The notes beneath the pieces were generated by a model. It did no database searches and was not told the DNA's origin. It saw nothing but the letters and a program-made list of their open reading frames with translations. A stretch of 64,000 bases of DNA. Source: Edaphobacter sp. GTDB taxonomy: Bacteria > Acidobacteriota > Terriglobia > Terriglobales > Acidobacteriaceae. The stretch lies in the NCBI RefSeq assembly GCF_028283685.1, contig NZ_JAPWKF010000007.1:496001-560000 (forward strand), in the 5' to 3' direction. Both the position numbers and the translations under genes were made by a program. Positions 19,768 through 28,584 of this stretch are shown here, piece by piece; position 1 is the stretch's first letter, and each line of letters begins with the position of its first letter.

Positions 19768-21312
19768 CTAGTGCTCAATCCCGATACCGAAGGAGTACAG
19801 CGTATGCTCGTGCGTCACGAAGAACACGTGGCCATCTCCCACCGACAGGCCAGCCCCCTGGGCATACGTCGGAATCGTCTTGCCGCTCGTGTACAGCTCC
19901 TTGCCGTTCGCCGCATCCAGCACCAGCAGCTTTGCCGGCATAGCCGGACTGCCCTGCGCCAGCGCAATCACCATCCCGTTCGCAATCACCGGTGGCGCAG
20001 GATTCACCATATCCTTCGTCATCCACTGCGGCGTCAGCGACAGCTTACCGCCACTCTCTTCGATCTTGAACGCCACGATGCTGCCGTGCGTAGCCGCGCC
20101 ATAGCTCGTGGAAAACTTCGTCGCCGCGCCAACCGCTCCATGCACCGACGCAAACAACCACGTCGTTCCCGACGACGCATCCTGCCACACCGACAACGCA
20201 TCGGATGCGCCCACCGCACCGCCAATCGCCGTTGTCTCCGCGAGCACCGTATGGTGATCGTCTCCACCAGGCATCTCCGCATCCAGCAGCACCAGGCTGC
20301 CGCCCTTCCCCGGAGCAGCCAGCAGCTTCTTGCCCTGGTACGCAAACGCTACCGGAGTCACACTGCGCAGCGCTCCACCCGCGTCATACCACGCCTTCAC
20401 CTTCGCATCCGGAGTCAACGCAATCACGCTATTGGCATGAACCCCGGCAGTCTCATCGCTCACGCCCTTGCCGGTGACGACATAGGCTAAGCCATCGCCC
20501 AACGTTGGCCCCATCGTCGTCAACAGCGCCACGCCCTTTGCATCGTAGGTCGATACGGGATAGCTCGCCGACGTCATATCCATGGCATACAGCGCATTCT
20601 TCGCACCCGCGCACGGTGCGGCGGTCGTCGTATACATCACCTTGCCGCCCAGCCCAAGTCCCTTCGTCACGCCCACCGCACCCGGCACAAACTTCACCGG
20701 CGGAGCAAAGTCCACGCCCGTCGTGATCACCTGCTCGTGCAGATAGCCGTCCGCCGTCAGCACATAGATCCCCTTCAAACCGAATCCGCCTCCACCAGCT
20801 GCCACGCCGACGCGGCGCTCATTCACCGCCAGCGGCCCCTGCTGCGTGGGCGGCCTCTGCCCCGGCACCCGGCGCGCGCCGAAGTTGATCACCAGCGGCG
20901 GCTCCATCGACATCGCCACGCTCGATGCCGCACACGCAGCCGGGGCAGCATCGTAGTGCTTCTCCCACAGCATCGACCCCAGCTCCGAGTCCACCGCATA
21001 CACCGTCTGCGTATCCGACCAGATCACAAAGTCCTTAAAGCCCTTCGAATTGATCAGCCGGAAGATCAGCAGCGGTTCGCTATATGAGCGCAACGCGCCC
21101 GTCTCCTTACCCAGCTTCAGCTTCCACAGAAACTTGAAGTCCTTCGCCAGCGACTCCTTCGTAATCGTCGTCTCCGCCTTCTGCACGCCGGCGCGACCAG
21201 CATCGTTGCGATTCGTACTCCAGTTCCCCACCGTCTGCGCGCCTGCCTGCGTCAGCCAGAGCACGGCGCCTGCAACCGTGAGCCCGATCGATGCCGTCGA
21301 CAATCTCTTCAT
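19768..21312 (-). CDS. Exported PQQ-like beta-propeller protein 2
   Basis: 514 aa with a signal peptide (MKRLSTASIGLTVAGAVLWL, cut near QAGAQ) and tandem PQQ-type propeller blades (VYAVDSELGSMLWEKHY, VLDAANGKELYTSG). It lacks the full motif set of a classical PQQ alcohol dehydrogenase. It shares C-x-G-x-x-NALYA and the N-terminal FLWKLKLG block with the upstream gene, so the two are paralogues. ATG 21312 has GAGGA upstream. It may bind PQQ or only keep the fold. Confidence 0.82.
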   Translation of the reverse strand: MKRLSTASIGLTVAGAVLWLTQAGAQTVGNWSTNRNDAGRAGVQKAETTITKESLAKDFKFLWKLKLGKETGALRSYSEPLLIFRLINSKGFKDFVIWSDTQTVYAVDSELGSMLWEKHYDAAPAACAASSVAMSMEPPLVINFGARRVPGQRPPTQQGPLAVNERRVGVAAGGGGFGLKGIYVLTADGYLHEQVITTGVDFAPPVKFVPGAVGVTKGLGLGGKVMYTTTAAPCAGAKNALYAMDMTSASYPVSTYDAKGVALLTTMGPTLGDGLAYVVTGKGVSDETAGVHANSVIALTPDAKVKAWYDAGGALRSVTPVAFAYQGKKLLAAPGKGGSLVLLDAEMPGGDDHHTVLAETTAIGGAVGASDALSVWQDASSGTTWLFASVHGAVGAATKFSTSYGAATHGSIVAFKIEESGGKLSLTPQWMTKDMVNPAPPVIANGMVIALAQGSPAMPAKLLVLDAANGKELYTSGKTIPTYAQGAGLSVGDGHVFFVTHEHTLYSFGIGIEH

Positions 21313-21366
21313 GCTGAAATGTCCTCTTCCAAACCTGAACTGCAATGTGTTCGTCTCTCGAACGGT

Positions 21367-23034
21367 TTACTTCACGCCAAAGCAGTAGATCGTGCCGTCG
21401 AACGTGCCGAAGATCACACGCCCGCCCGCCACCGACAATCCCGCCTGGTGCAGGAACGACACGATCTGGTCGCCGCTCGAATAAAGCTGCTTCCCCGTCT
21501 GCGCATCCAGCACAAACAGCTTCGCCGGGATCGACCGCTTGATGCGTTGCTCCGCGCTGTACAGGCCGCCTTCCACATCGTTGGTCTGCCCGGTGAATTC
21601 GCCGCCCGCCAGCACGAACACCAGCCCATTGGCCACCACCGGCGGCTCGGCCGTCATCATGTCTCCCGACTGCCACGCCGGCGACATCACCGTCTTACCG
21701 GCCTTCTCTTCCACCTTGAACGCGAGCACACCGCCGTTCGGCGTATCGCCGTAGTTGGTCGGAAACTTCATCGTCGTCGGTCCGCCGTTCGGGGCCAGCA
21801 CCCACTGCGTACCGCTCTTGTCCTTCCATGCCGCAAAGCTGCCCCACGTGCCCTCGGTCTGGAAGTTGACGTTCGCATTTGCGATCAGCTCCGAGCGAAA
21901 CAGCGGCGTCTGGTGGTCCGCTCCTCCAACCGACTTGCTATCCAGCATGAAGAAGCGCCCTTCCTTACCGCCGCCGATCAGCAGATCGCGCCCCTTGTAA
22001 GGAAACACCACCGGCGTCGTATTCAGATCGAGGTCGCGCTGCGTCAGCCATTTGTAGTTCGACGGAGTGTAATAGTCCTTCAGCGTCAGCGTGTCGTTGG
22101 CAAACGTGTACGCCTGCAGGCTCGTCGAAAGCTGTCCTGTCTTCGCATCGTACGGATGATCGCCCGACTCGAAATAAATCGTTCCGTCCGTGCCGATCGC
22201 CGGTCCCGCCGTGCCCCACAGCCCTCCCTGCGGAGGAGACGACATCGTCACCTTCTTCGTCGCCGTGTTGTACGCATACAGCGCATTCGGCACACCGCCG
22301 CAGCCCTGCCCCGTCACCGTGAACACCACGCCGTTCACCAGGTTCAGACCATACGGCTTGCCGTACACGCCGGGCAGCATCTGTACCGGCGCCTGCTTCT
22401 CTTCGCCCGTCGCCGGATTCATCAGGTGCAGATAGCCGTCCGTCGTGATCAGGTACAGCACCCGCTCGCCGGCACCGGCAGGCGTAATCACCGGATTCGC
22501 GCTCAGTGCATTCGTGCAGATAAATCCGCGTCCCTCGCCAGCCTCCTGCGGCTGGTCCGAAGCCCACTTCAGCTTCTTCTCCCACAACAGCTCGCCCGAG
22601 TCCGCATCGACCACAAAAACGTCATTCGAGCTTCCCGCCAGGATCGCCACCGTCTTCACGCCCGCCTTCGTCTCGATGCCGGAGACGATCAACGGCTCGC
22701 GAAACGACTGCATGCCCATCGTCTTGTTATCCACCTTCAGCTTCCACAGCAGCTTCAGGCCATCGACATTCTGGGCTGTGATCTTCGTCTCGTCCCGCTG
22801 CCACGCATCGCGCTGCGGACTGTAACTGCTTGTCGTCCACTCCGGCGGTGTCGAGGCCTGCGCCAGCGCCACGCCCTCCGCGGCCATAAGCCCGGTCGAC
22901 GCCAGCAAAACGGCTGCAATCCATCGCCCTCGCGCTGTAAAACGATCGGCGTCCGAGGCAGGGACGAATCGAGCCGCACTCTCAAAGAGACCGGCACCGG
23001 AGCAGTTTTTTAGATGAAATATGAGACGTCTCAT
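21367..23034 (-). CDS. Exported PQQ-like beta-propeller protein 1 (start uncertain)
   Basis: Up to 555 aa; signal-like segment ARGRWIAAVLLASTGLMAAE, then propeller blades (VFVVDADSGELLWEKKL, LFVLDAQTGKQLYSSGD). It is the first gene of the operator-controlled operon and a paralogue of the next gene (LKLLWKLKVD; C-GGVPNALYAYN). The first ATG, 23034, lies inside the operator and only 9 nt after the -10 hexamer with no ribosome site. The mRNA is therefore either leaderless or begins translation at a downstream codon I cannot identify. Confidence 0.8.
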   Translation of the reverse strand: MRRLIFHLKNCSGAGLFESAARFVPASDADRFTARGRWIAAVLLASTGLMAAEGVALAQASTPPEWTTSSYSPQRDAWQRDETKITAQNVDGLKLLWKLKVDNKTMGMQSFREPLIVSGIETKAGVKTVAILAGSSNDVFVVDADSGELLWEKKLKWASDQPQEAGEGRGFICTNALSANPVITPAGAGERVLYLITTDGYLHLMNPATGEEKQAPVQMLPGVYGKPYGLNLVNGVVFTVTGQGCGGVPNALYAYNTATKKVTMSSPPQGGLWGTAGPAIGTDGTIYFESGDHPYDAKTGQLSTSLQAYTFANDTLTLKDYYTPSNYKWLTQRDLDLNTTPVVFPYKGRDLLIGGGKEGRFFMLDSKSVGGADHQTPLFRSELIANANVNFQTEGTWGSFAAWKDKSGTQWVLAPNGGPTTMKFPTNYGDTPNGGVLAFKVEEKAGKTVMSPAWQSGDMMTAEPPVVANGLVFVLAGGEFTGQTNDVEGGLYSAEQRIKRSIPAKLFVLDAQTGKQLYSSGDQIVSFLHQAGLSVAGGRVIFGTFDGTIYCFGVK

Positions 23035-23073
23035 TTCGAGGGGATACTATCGACGGCGGAATAACCCTGTCAA
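23021..23073 (-). promoter_or_regulatory. Promoter plus LacI-type operator for quinoprotein/sugar operon
   Basis: Minus strand: TTGACA (23073-23068), 18-nt spacer, TAGTAT (23049-23044), then the 14-bp palindrome ATGAGACGTCTCAT (23034-23021). This is the third copy of the operator and promoter arrangement seen at 8652 and 13045. It drives the seven genes from 23034 down to 14283. Confidence 0.8.
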
Positions 23074-23183
23074 GCAAACTCGTAAGAAAATCACCCGCCA
23101 CGCATCCGCTGTCCCCATGTAAATCTGCGCTCTCTCCTGCAGTGCTGCGGCATCCCTCCAGCCATCCGCCGCTCGCGCGCCGC

Positions 23184-24875
23184 TTACGGATTCAGAGCAA
23201 ATGCCACCAGGCTCGTCCCCGCGGCCACCAGAACGTATTGCCGCCCGTCCAGAAGATACGTCTCCGGCGCGTTCGACACCCCGCCGATCCTCGCGTGCCA
23301 GATCGGCATTCCCTTCGCCGGATCGTAGGCCACAAAATTCCCCGCCGAATCGCTGCCGAACAGCAGCCCACCGGCCGTCGTCAGCAGGCCGCTGATTCCC
23401 GCGCCGCCGCTCGGAAAGCGATACTGCCAAGCAATCTTCCCGGTCTTGTAATCGATCGCAGTGATCGCCCCGCCAAGGTTACCGACCGGATCTTCTTCCT
23501 TGCCTCCCAGGCCCGCCACCCGCCGCTCATCCGTCTCCGTCTGGTAGTACATCGCGTACACCTCGCGCGACGGCAGGTAGAACAGGCCAGTATCCGGGCT
23601 GTAGCTTGGCGGCGGCCAGTTCGTCGCGCCGCCGTTGTCCGGTGAGATCAGCGTTCCGGCAGGCGACATATCCTTTGCCGGATCGCGCACCGGCCTGCCC
23701 GTCTCATCGATCCCCTTCGCCCAGTTCGCCGCGTTCGAGAACTTCGACGTCAGCAGATGCTCCCCCGTCACCCGATCGACCACGAAGAAGTAGCCGTTGC
23801 GCGCCGCCTGCAACACCATCTTGCGCGGCTTGCCCTTGAACGCTCCATCGACCAGCACCGGCGCCTGCGTCGAGTCCCAGTCATGCGTGTCGTGCGGCGA
23901 CGTCTGGTAGTACCACGCCATCTTCCCCGTATCCACATTCAGAGCGATGATCGAGCAGGTGTAGAGATTGTCCCCCGGCCCGCGCGTCGAGTTCGTATAC
24001 GCCGGCGTCGGATTGCCCGTCGGAAAGATGTAAAGATGCGTCTCCGGGTCATACGAGCCCGGAATCCACACCTGCGCTCCGCCATGCCGCGCCGCATCGA
24101 GACTCTTCCAGCTATCCAGCCCCGGATCGCCCTTCTGCATCGGCACCGTGTAGTACTTCCACTGCAGGTCGCCTGTCACCGGGTCGAACGACTGCAGAAA
24201 TCCCGGCGAGTCCAGGTCGTCTCCCGTTCCCACCAGCAGGTGATCGCCCACCACGATCGGCGCAGGCGTCGAGAAATACTCCTGGTTGAAATCCGAGATC
24301 TCCTTGTGCCAGCGCTCCTTGCCCGTCTTCGCATCCAGCGACACCAGGTAATCGTCCGGCGTCTCGAAGTAGAGCCAGTCCTTGTACATCGCCATGCCGC
24401 GATTGCCGATGTGCGTCCCGCCGCGCGTCTTCCAGAAGTAGTGCCACAACACCGTGCCGTCGCGCGCATCCACCGCCCACGCATTATCCGGAGCTGAGAC
24501 ATACAGGATGCCGTTCACCTCGAGGATCACACCGCCCACATGCGGCGGAGCCACCGGCACCGTCTTCTCCGCCACGCCGCCGATGATCGTCGGAGGAGCA
24601 TCCGGTCCGTTCGCCTGCGCCGCCGTAACCGGCAGCGTGTCAATCCACTGCAGCGCAAGATTTTTGATGTTGCCCTGGTTGATCTGCTTCAGCGTGCTGT
24701 AACGCCGCTGCGTGTAGTCCCCCGCATAGCTCGGCCACGAATCCGTCGGAGGCTTCAGCAATGTCGCCGGATCAAGCCCCTGCGCCGACATCATCGGAGC
24801 TACAAGCAGTGCAGCTACAAACGCCAACGAAGCCACAGCCGTCATACCCAGTCGTCTCATCATCCATCCCGTCAT
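23184..24875 (-). CDS. PQQ-dependent alcohol-dehydrogenase-like quinoprotein
   Basis: 563 aa, signal peptide (hydrophobic MTAVASLAFVAALLVAPMM, cut near MSAQG), eight-bladed propeller. It shows the type I quinoprotein layout: DARDGTVLWHYFWKTRGG, FDPVTGDLQWKYYTVPMQKGDPG spread over blades, GNPTPAYTN (calcium-ligand Asn region) and SPHDTHDWDSTQ (catalytic Asp region). The vicinal Cys pair of classical alcohol dehydrogenases, expected just before NRGMAMY, is absent; the only Cys I see is in LYTCSIIAL. It starts 34 bp after the diheme cytochrome gene, its likely electron acceptor. The start could also be ATG 24863. The substrate is unknown. Confidence 0.85.
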   Translation of the reverse strand: MTGWMMRRLGMTAVASLAFVAALLVAPMMSAQGLDPATLLKPPTDSWPSYAGDYTQRRYSTLKQINQGNIKNLALQWIDTLPVTAAQANGPDAPPTIIGGVAEKTVPVAPPHVGGVILEVNGILYVSAPDNAWAVDARDGTVLWHYFWKTRGGTHIGNRGMAMYKDWLYFETPDDYLVSLDAKTGKERWHKEISDFNQEYFSTPAPIVVGDHLLVGTGDDLDSPGFLQSFDPVTGDLQWKYYTVPMQKGDPGLDSWKSLDAARHGGAQVWIPGSYDPETHLYIFPTGNPTPAYTNSTRGPGDNLYTCSIIALNVDTGKMAWYYQTSPHDTHDWDSTQAPVLVDGAFKGKPRKMVLQAARNGYFFVVDRVTGEHLLTSKFSNAANWAKGIDETGRPVRDPAKDMSPAGTLISPDNGGATNWPPPSYSPDTGLFYLPSREVYAMYYQTETDERRVAGLGGKEEDPVGNLGGAITAIDYKTGKIAWQYRFPSGGAGISGLLTTAGGLLFGSDSAGNFVAYDPAKGMPIWHARIGGVSNAPETYLLDGRQYVLVAAGTSLVAFALNP

Positions 24876-24909
24876 CGATGCCCTGCCAAACCGTTGCCCT
24901 CCCCACGCT

Positions 24910-25761
24910 CTACTTCAGCGTCGAGAGATACCGCGTCACATTGTGAATATCGGAGTCCGTCCACTTCGGCAGCATGTCCAGGTGCGCCTGCAGAGGATTC
25001 TTCACCTCGACCTTCGTCTTCGTTCCCTCCAGCGGAAACGTCCGCCGCGAGCCATCCGCCGTAATCACGGAGACGAAGAACGCATCGCGCCGCGCCAGCC
25101 TGCCTTCCACCTTTTCGCCCGAGGCCAGCGTCACCACCGCCATCGTCGGCGGCACATGCGATGCCGTTCCTCCGCCGCGCTGCCCTCCGCCGCCCGAGAC
25201 CACAAGGTTCTGCAGCGTCTTCGGCGGATACTTCCCGCCAATCCCCGCAAAGTCGCCCGTCGCCGAATGGCACTTCACGCAGTTCGCCTTGAAGTACGTC
25301 TCGCCCGCACCGGCATCCCCCACCAGGATGTCGATCGGCGCCGCCGTTGACATGCCTCTCTGCACATTCTGCAGGCTATGCAGGAACGCCACCACGTTCT
25401 CAATGCCCTCCGCATCGATCGAGATCGGCGGCATGCCCCGTCCCGGAAGGCCGTTCTTGATAATCTCCCCGATCAGCTCGCCGTTCTTGTCATCCAGCAC
25501 AATCTGCGAACGCACCAGGTTCGGCCCCGTCTCGCCGCCTCTCGCATCCGATCCATGACAGAAGCTGCAGTTCGCGCTGAAGGTCTGCTTGCCTCGCTCA
25601 ATCTTCGCCGGATCGCCCTCCGCCCGCACCGGGTATGAGGGAGGACGCGCCGGAGCCGCCTTAGGAGGAGCCTGCTGTCCATACGCCACGCCCCGCAGGC
25701 CGAGACCACCAAGAAGCAAAACGCATAATGCCCGGCTGACAATCGATCCATGGTCCCGCAA
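24910..25761 (-). CDS. Diheme c-type cytochrome, TTG start
   Basis: 283 aa. Signal segment VSRALCVLLLGGLGLRGVAYG; two heme-binding motifs, CSFCH (Cys65-His69) with GRGMPP further on (Met110), and CVKCH (Cys161-His165). Between the second heme motif and the C-terminal helix lies a small beta region (VTLASGEKVEGRLARRD). The start is TTG 25761 because GGAGGGG stands 6 nt upstream and the signal peptide then has a normal length. It is the first gene of a pair with the PQQ dehydrogenase and presumably passes its electrons on. Confidence 0.87.
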   Translation of the reverse strand: MRDHGSIVSRALCVLLLGGLGLRGVAYGQQAPPKAAPARPPSYPVRAEGDPAKIERGKQTFSANCSFCHGSDARGGETGPNLVRSQIVLDDKNGELIGEIIKNGLPGRGMPPISIDAEGIENVVAFLHSLQNVQRGMSTAAPIDILVGDAGAGETYFKANCVKCHSATGDFAGIGGKYPPKTLQNLVVSGGGGQRGGGTASHVPPTMAVVTLASGEKVEGRLARRDAFFVSVITADGSRRTFPLEGTKTKVEVKNPLQAHLDMLPKWTDSDIHNVTRYLSTLK

Positions 25762-25808
25762 AGAACACCCCTCCGTACCGCCCCAAAAGAACTCGCCCTT
25801 AAACAGAA

Positions 25809-25835
25809 CAAGTATGCCGCATCGCAGCATACTTG
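25809..25835 (-). terminator. Hairpin after dnaJ (possible terminator)
   Basis: Perfect 9-bp inverted repeat CAAGTATGC (25809-25817) and GCATACTTG (25827-25835), 26 bp after the dnaJ stop. On the minus strand it is followed by a T-rich TTCTGTTT. The stem is only moderately GC-rich, so it could instead be an operator for the cytochrome gene, which starts 48 bp downstream. Confidence 0.45.
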
Positions 25836-25860
25836 AACATCTGCCCTGCACCAACCGGGT

Positions 25861-27102
25861 TTAGATCCGCGAGAAGATCTCCTCGCGCGGGTCCTCCGGG
25901 TTCAGCTTCGCCAGCTCGCGCAGAATCTCCTTCGACCGCTCATCCTGCACCTTCGGAACCACGATCCTCACCTCGACGATCTGATCGCCGCGCTTGCCCT
26001 CATGTACAGCTGAAGGCACGCCCTTCTCACGCAGCCGCAGCTTCTGCCCCGTCTGCGTTCCCGGCGGAATCTTCAGCTGCGTCCTGCCCCCGCCTTCATG
26101 CGTATCGATCGTCGGAACATCGATCTTCGCTCCCAGCGCTGCCTCCGCCACCGTCACCGGCACCGTCACGTAGATATCGTCGCCCGACCGCGTAAACACC
26201 GGATTCGTCCCCGCCTTGATGATCAGGTACAGATCGCCGGCAGCTCCGCCGCCGACACCGGCGTTGCCCTTCCCCGCCAGGCGAATCCTCTGCCCGTCCC
26301 GTGTTCCAGGCTTGATGCGGAACTCCAGCTGCTCCGTCTTCATCACCACGCCTTCACCGTGGCAGGTATGGCAGGCATTCTGCACCTTGCCCGAGCCGCC
26401 GCAGCGCGGGCACTGGATGTTGAACTTCATCCGTCCGCCCATCTGCGTCACCTGCCCCGAGCCATGGCACTCCGGGCACTCCATGCTGCCGCCCGTGGTC
26501 GACTTGCCCTTGCACGTCGGGCAGATCTCCTGCCGCTGAATCTCCAGCCGCGTCACGCCGCCGCGTACCGCCGTCCAGAAGTCCACATTCACCTGGTACT
26601 CAAGATCCGTCCCCGGCTGCGGCCCGCGCGACGCCGTATTGCGCCCGCCCGCAAACATCCCGCCGAAGATATCGCGGAAGCTTCCGCCAAATCCTCCCGC
26701 ACCGCCCGGCTGAGGCGGCGGCTGCCGTCCCGCCCCGCCTGCAAAGTCCGAGAAGTCGAAGCCGCCGAAGTCGAACGGTACCTCCTGCCCGCCAGCCTGT
26801 CCGCCGCCGCCAAAACCCGCGCCGCCGTAACCGCCGCGCGCCGCAGCCTCGGCCGCCGCCGGGTCGATGTTGTCCGAGTAGAAGCCCAGCTGGTCGTAGA
26901 TCTTCCGCTTCTTCTCTTCGCTCAGCACATCGTTGGCCTCGGAGATCTCTTTGAACTTCTCCTCGGCCTTCTTATCGCCCGGATTGACGTCAGGATGATA
27001 CTTTCGCGCAGCCTTGCGGAACGCCTTGCGAATCTCATCCGCCGTAGCCGTCTTCTTCACACCAAGTACGCCGTAATAATCTTTGTTCTTCGTCGTTGCC
27101 AT
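25861..27102 (-). CDS. dnaJ: Chaperone DnaJ
   Basis: 413 aa, full-length type I J-protein: J domain with HPD (KYHPDVNPG), a glycine-rich linker (about 85-150), four zinc-binding repeats ([32 protein letters not shown]) and the C-terminal substrate-binding domain ([10 protein letters not shown]). It stimulates DnaK ATPase in the cytoplasm. dnaK lies upstream on the same strand with two genes between; grpE is not in the window. Confidence 0.96.
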   Translation of the reverse strand: MATTKNKDYYGVLGVKKTATADEIRKAFRKAARKYHPDVNPGDKKAEEKFKEISEANDVLSEEKKRKIYDQLGFYSDNIDPAAAEAAARGGYGGAGFGGGGQAGGQEVPFDFGGFDFSDFAGGAGRQPPPQPGGAGGFGGSFRDIFGGMFAGGRNTASRGPQPGTDLEYQVNVDFWTAVRGGVTRLEIQRQEICPTCKGKSTTGGSMECPECHGSGQVTQMGGRMKFNIQCPRCGGSGKVQNACHTCHGEGVVMKTEQLEFRIKPGTRDGQRIRLAGKGNAGVGGGAAGDLYLIIKAGTNPVFTRSGDDIYVTVPVTVAEAALGAKIDVPTIDTHEGGGRTQLKIPPGTQTGQKLRLREKGVPSAVHEGKRGDQIVEVRIVVPKVQDERSKEILRELAKLNPEDPREEIFSRI

Positions 27103-27143
27103 AGTTTTCTTGTCTTCTTCAGCTCGAGCGCTATCTCTTTATC

Positions 27144-28028
27144 TTATTCAGCCTGGCAGGTCGGACACCAGAACAGGTTCCGTCCCGCCATCTCCTGCTT
27201 CTTCACAACCGTCCCGCAGATAAAACACGGCAGCCCGTTGCGCCGGTAAACATAATGCGCCTCTTCCTTCAGCGCCATGCCGCGTTTGTGCGGCCTGTCC
27301 GCGGGCTTCGTCGTGATAATCCTGCGATCCACCATCGCCGCCGGCATCAGCACACCCGCATCCTTCCATATCGACCGCAGCGTGGTTTCGTCTACTTCGC
27401 GGCCCATCCGGAACGGGCTCAGCCGCGCCCGGTACAGCAGCTCCGCGCGAAAGATGTTCCCCACGCCGGCAAACATCGTCTGGTCCATCAGCAGCTCGGC
27501 GATCGGCTTGCGGCTCTTGGCCACCCTGGGCAGCATCCTCTCCGGCCCATCGCCGTTCAGCGGGTCCGGCCCAAGCTTGTTGACCAGCGCCTCCCACTTC
27601 TCGTTCGTGTAGATCGAGCAGTCCATCGGACCGCGCAGCTCCACCCAGGCTACCTGCTCCGGTTCCAGGTGTCCCGTGCCGTCGTCCTCGGAATACCAGG
27701 CATGACGCTTCGATTCGCCCGGCACCGCAGGCCTCTTCACTGCCTGCGCATTCCACATCCGCAGCCGCAGCGCGCCCTTTACCTCCGGCAGCGGTCCCGA
27801 GCCCTCCGTAAAATCGCCCTGCAATCCCAGATGCACATGCAGGATGCGATCTCTCCCGAAGTCATAGCCCAGGTGCTTGCCCACGGCCATCGTCTTCTCC
27901 AGCTTCCTGCCGTCGATGACGTCCGCATCGGTAAACCGCCCCTGCGGACCGTCCACTCTCACCGGCTTCCCGGCAAAGGCTGCGCCATGTCGCGCCGCCC
28001 AGCGGTGAATCTCATTACCCTCCGGCAT
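27144..28028 (-). CDS. Fpg/Nei-family DNA glycosylase
   Basis: 294 aa. The mature N-terminus after Met removal is PEGNEIHRW, where Pro2 is the catalytic nucleophile and Glu3 the conserved acid; ATG 28028 was chosen for that reason. The helix-two-turn-helix region (LLMDQTMFAGVGNIFRAELLY, here split) and a C-terminal zinc finger (CFIC ... CPTC) are present. The PEGNEIHR start points to a Nei-like (endonuclease VIII) subgroup rather than MutM. It excises oxidised bases and has AP-lyase activity. Confidence 0.9.
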   Translation of the reverse strand: MPEGNEIHRWAARHGAAFAGKPVRVDGPQGRFTDADVIDGRKLEKTMAVGKHLGYDFGRDRILHVHLGLQGDFTEGSGPLPEVKGALRLRMWNAQAVKRPAVPGESKRHAWYSEDDGTGHLEPEQVAWVELRGPMDCSIYTNEKWEALVNKLGPDPLNGDGPERMLPRVAKSRKPIAELLMDQTMFAGVGNIFRAELLYRARLSPFRMGREVDETTLRSIWKDAGVLMPAAMVDRRIITTKPADRPHKRGMALKEEAHYVYRRNGLPCFICGTVVKKQEMAGRNLFWCPTCQAE

Positions 28029-28174
28029 CCTCTTCGCCTCCGGACAAACGATGGGCGACGGCCCTGGTCTAGCACCAGAAATCACCGTCGCCGGAAAGGG
28101 GTTCTGCTCAAATCAACTGCAACAAAACTCGTCTATTTCTTCACCAGAAGAACTATTTCTTCCTCAGAAGAACA

Positions 28175-28345
28175 TTAGTTCCAGACACGGCTCGCCTCAA
28201 CCGCCTCAATCGAAAACACCTGGTCCGGCTCCATCTGCTGCATCCGGCGGACAAAGCGCTCCGCCTCTTCTTTCGTGTCGAACATCATCCGGTTATAGAG
28301 CTGGCCCGCACGAACCTGATCACATCTCCACATCGTGTCGTTCAT
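28175..28345 (-). CDS. Small hypothetical protein, 56 aa
   Basis: Short gene between nei and dnaK. ATG 28345 has an optimal AGGAGG site 7 nt upstream. The product begins MNDTMWRCDQVRAGQLYNRM and continues with a charged helix (TKEEAERFVRRMQQ). It has no signal or membrane segment. The sequence reads as a compact alpha/beta domain; I do not recognise the function. Confidence 0.7.
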   Translation of the reverse strand: MNDTMWRCDQVRAGQLYNRMMFDTKEEAERFVRRMQQMEPDQVFSIEAVEASRVWN

Positions 28346-28510
28346 GGCTTTGCCTCCTGTGTATCGATTGAGTTCCAGGTTCTCTAACCACAATAGATCG
28401 GAGATCTCTTGCTCACTTCGGGTTACTGCCGTTCTTCACGTTCAACACCTTTCCTGGGTGTAAGCCGCAATCCTACACGTCATACAGCTCATCGGGGCCC
28501 TGGTAAAGCA

Positions 28511-28540
28511 AGAGGGGCACCCACTTCGGAACGCCCCTCT
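28511..28540 (-). terminator. Terminator-like hairpin after dnaK
   Basis: AGAGGGGC (28511-28518) pairs with GCCCCTCT (28533-28540), 45 bp beyond the dnaK stop. On the minus strand the stem is followed by TTGCTTT, a weak T-tract. It may cause partial termination before the small gene. The remaining 28346-28584 sequence shows no gene. Confidence 0.6.
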
Positions 28541-28584
28541 TTCACTACGACTGCTACAAACTGCGTCCTGCGGTGGACGTTGAC

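Noticed and set aside
21319..24497. Long Arg/His-rich open frames on the plus strand
   Set aside because: They are antisense to the quinoprotein genes and lack ribosome sites or recognisable domains.
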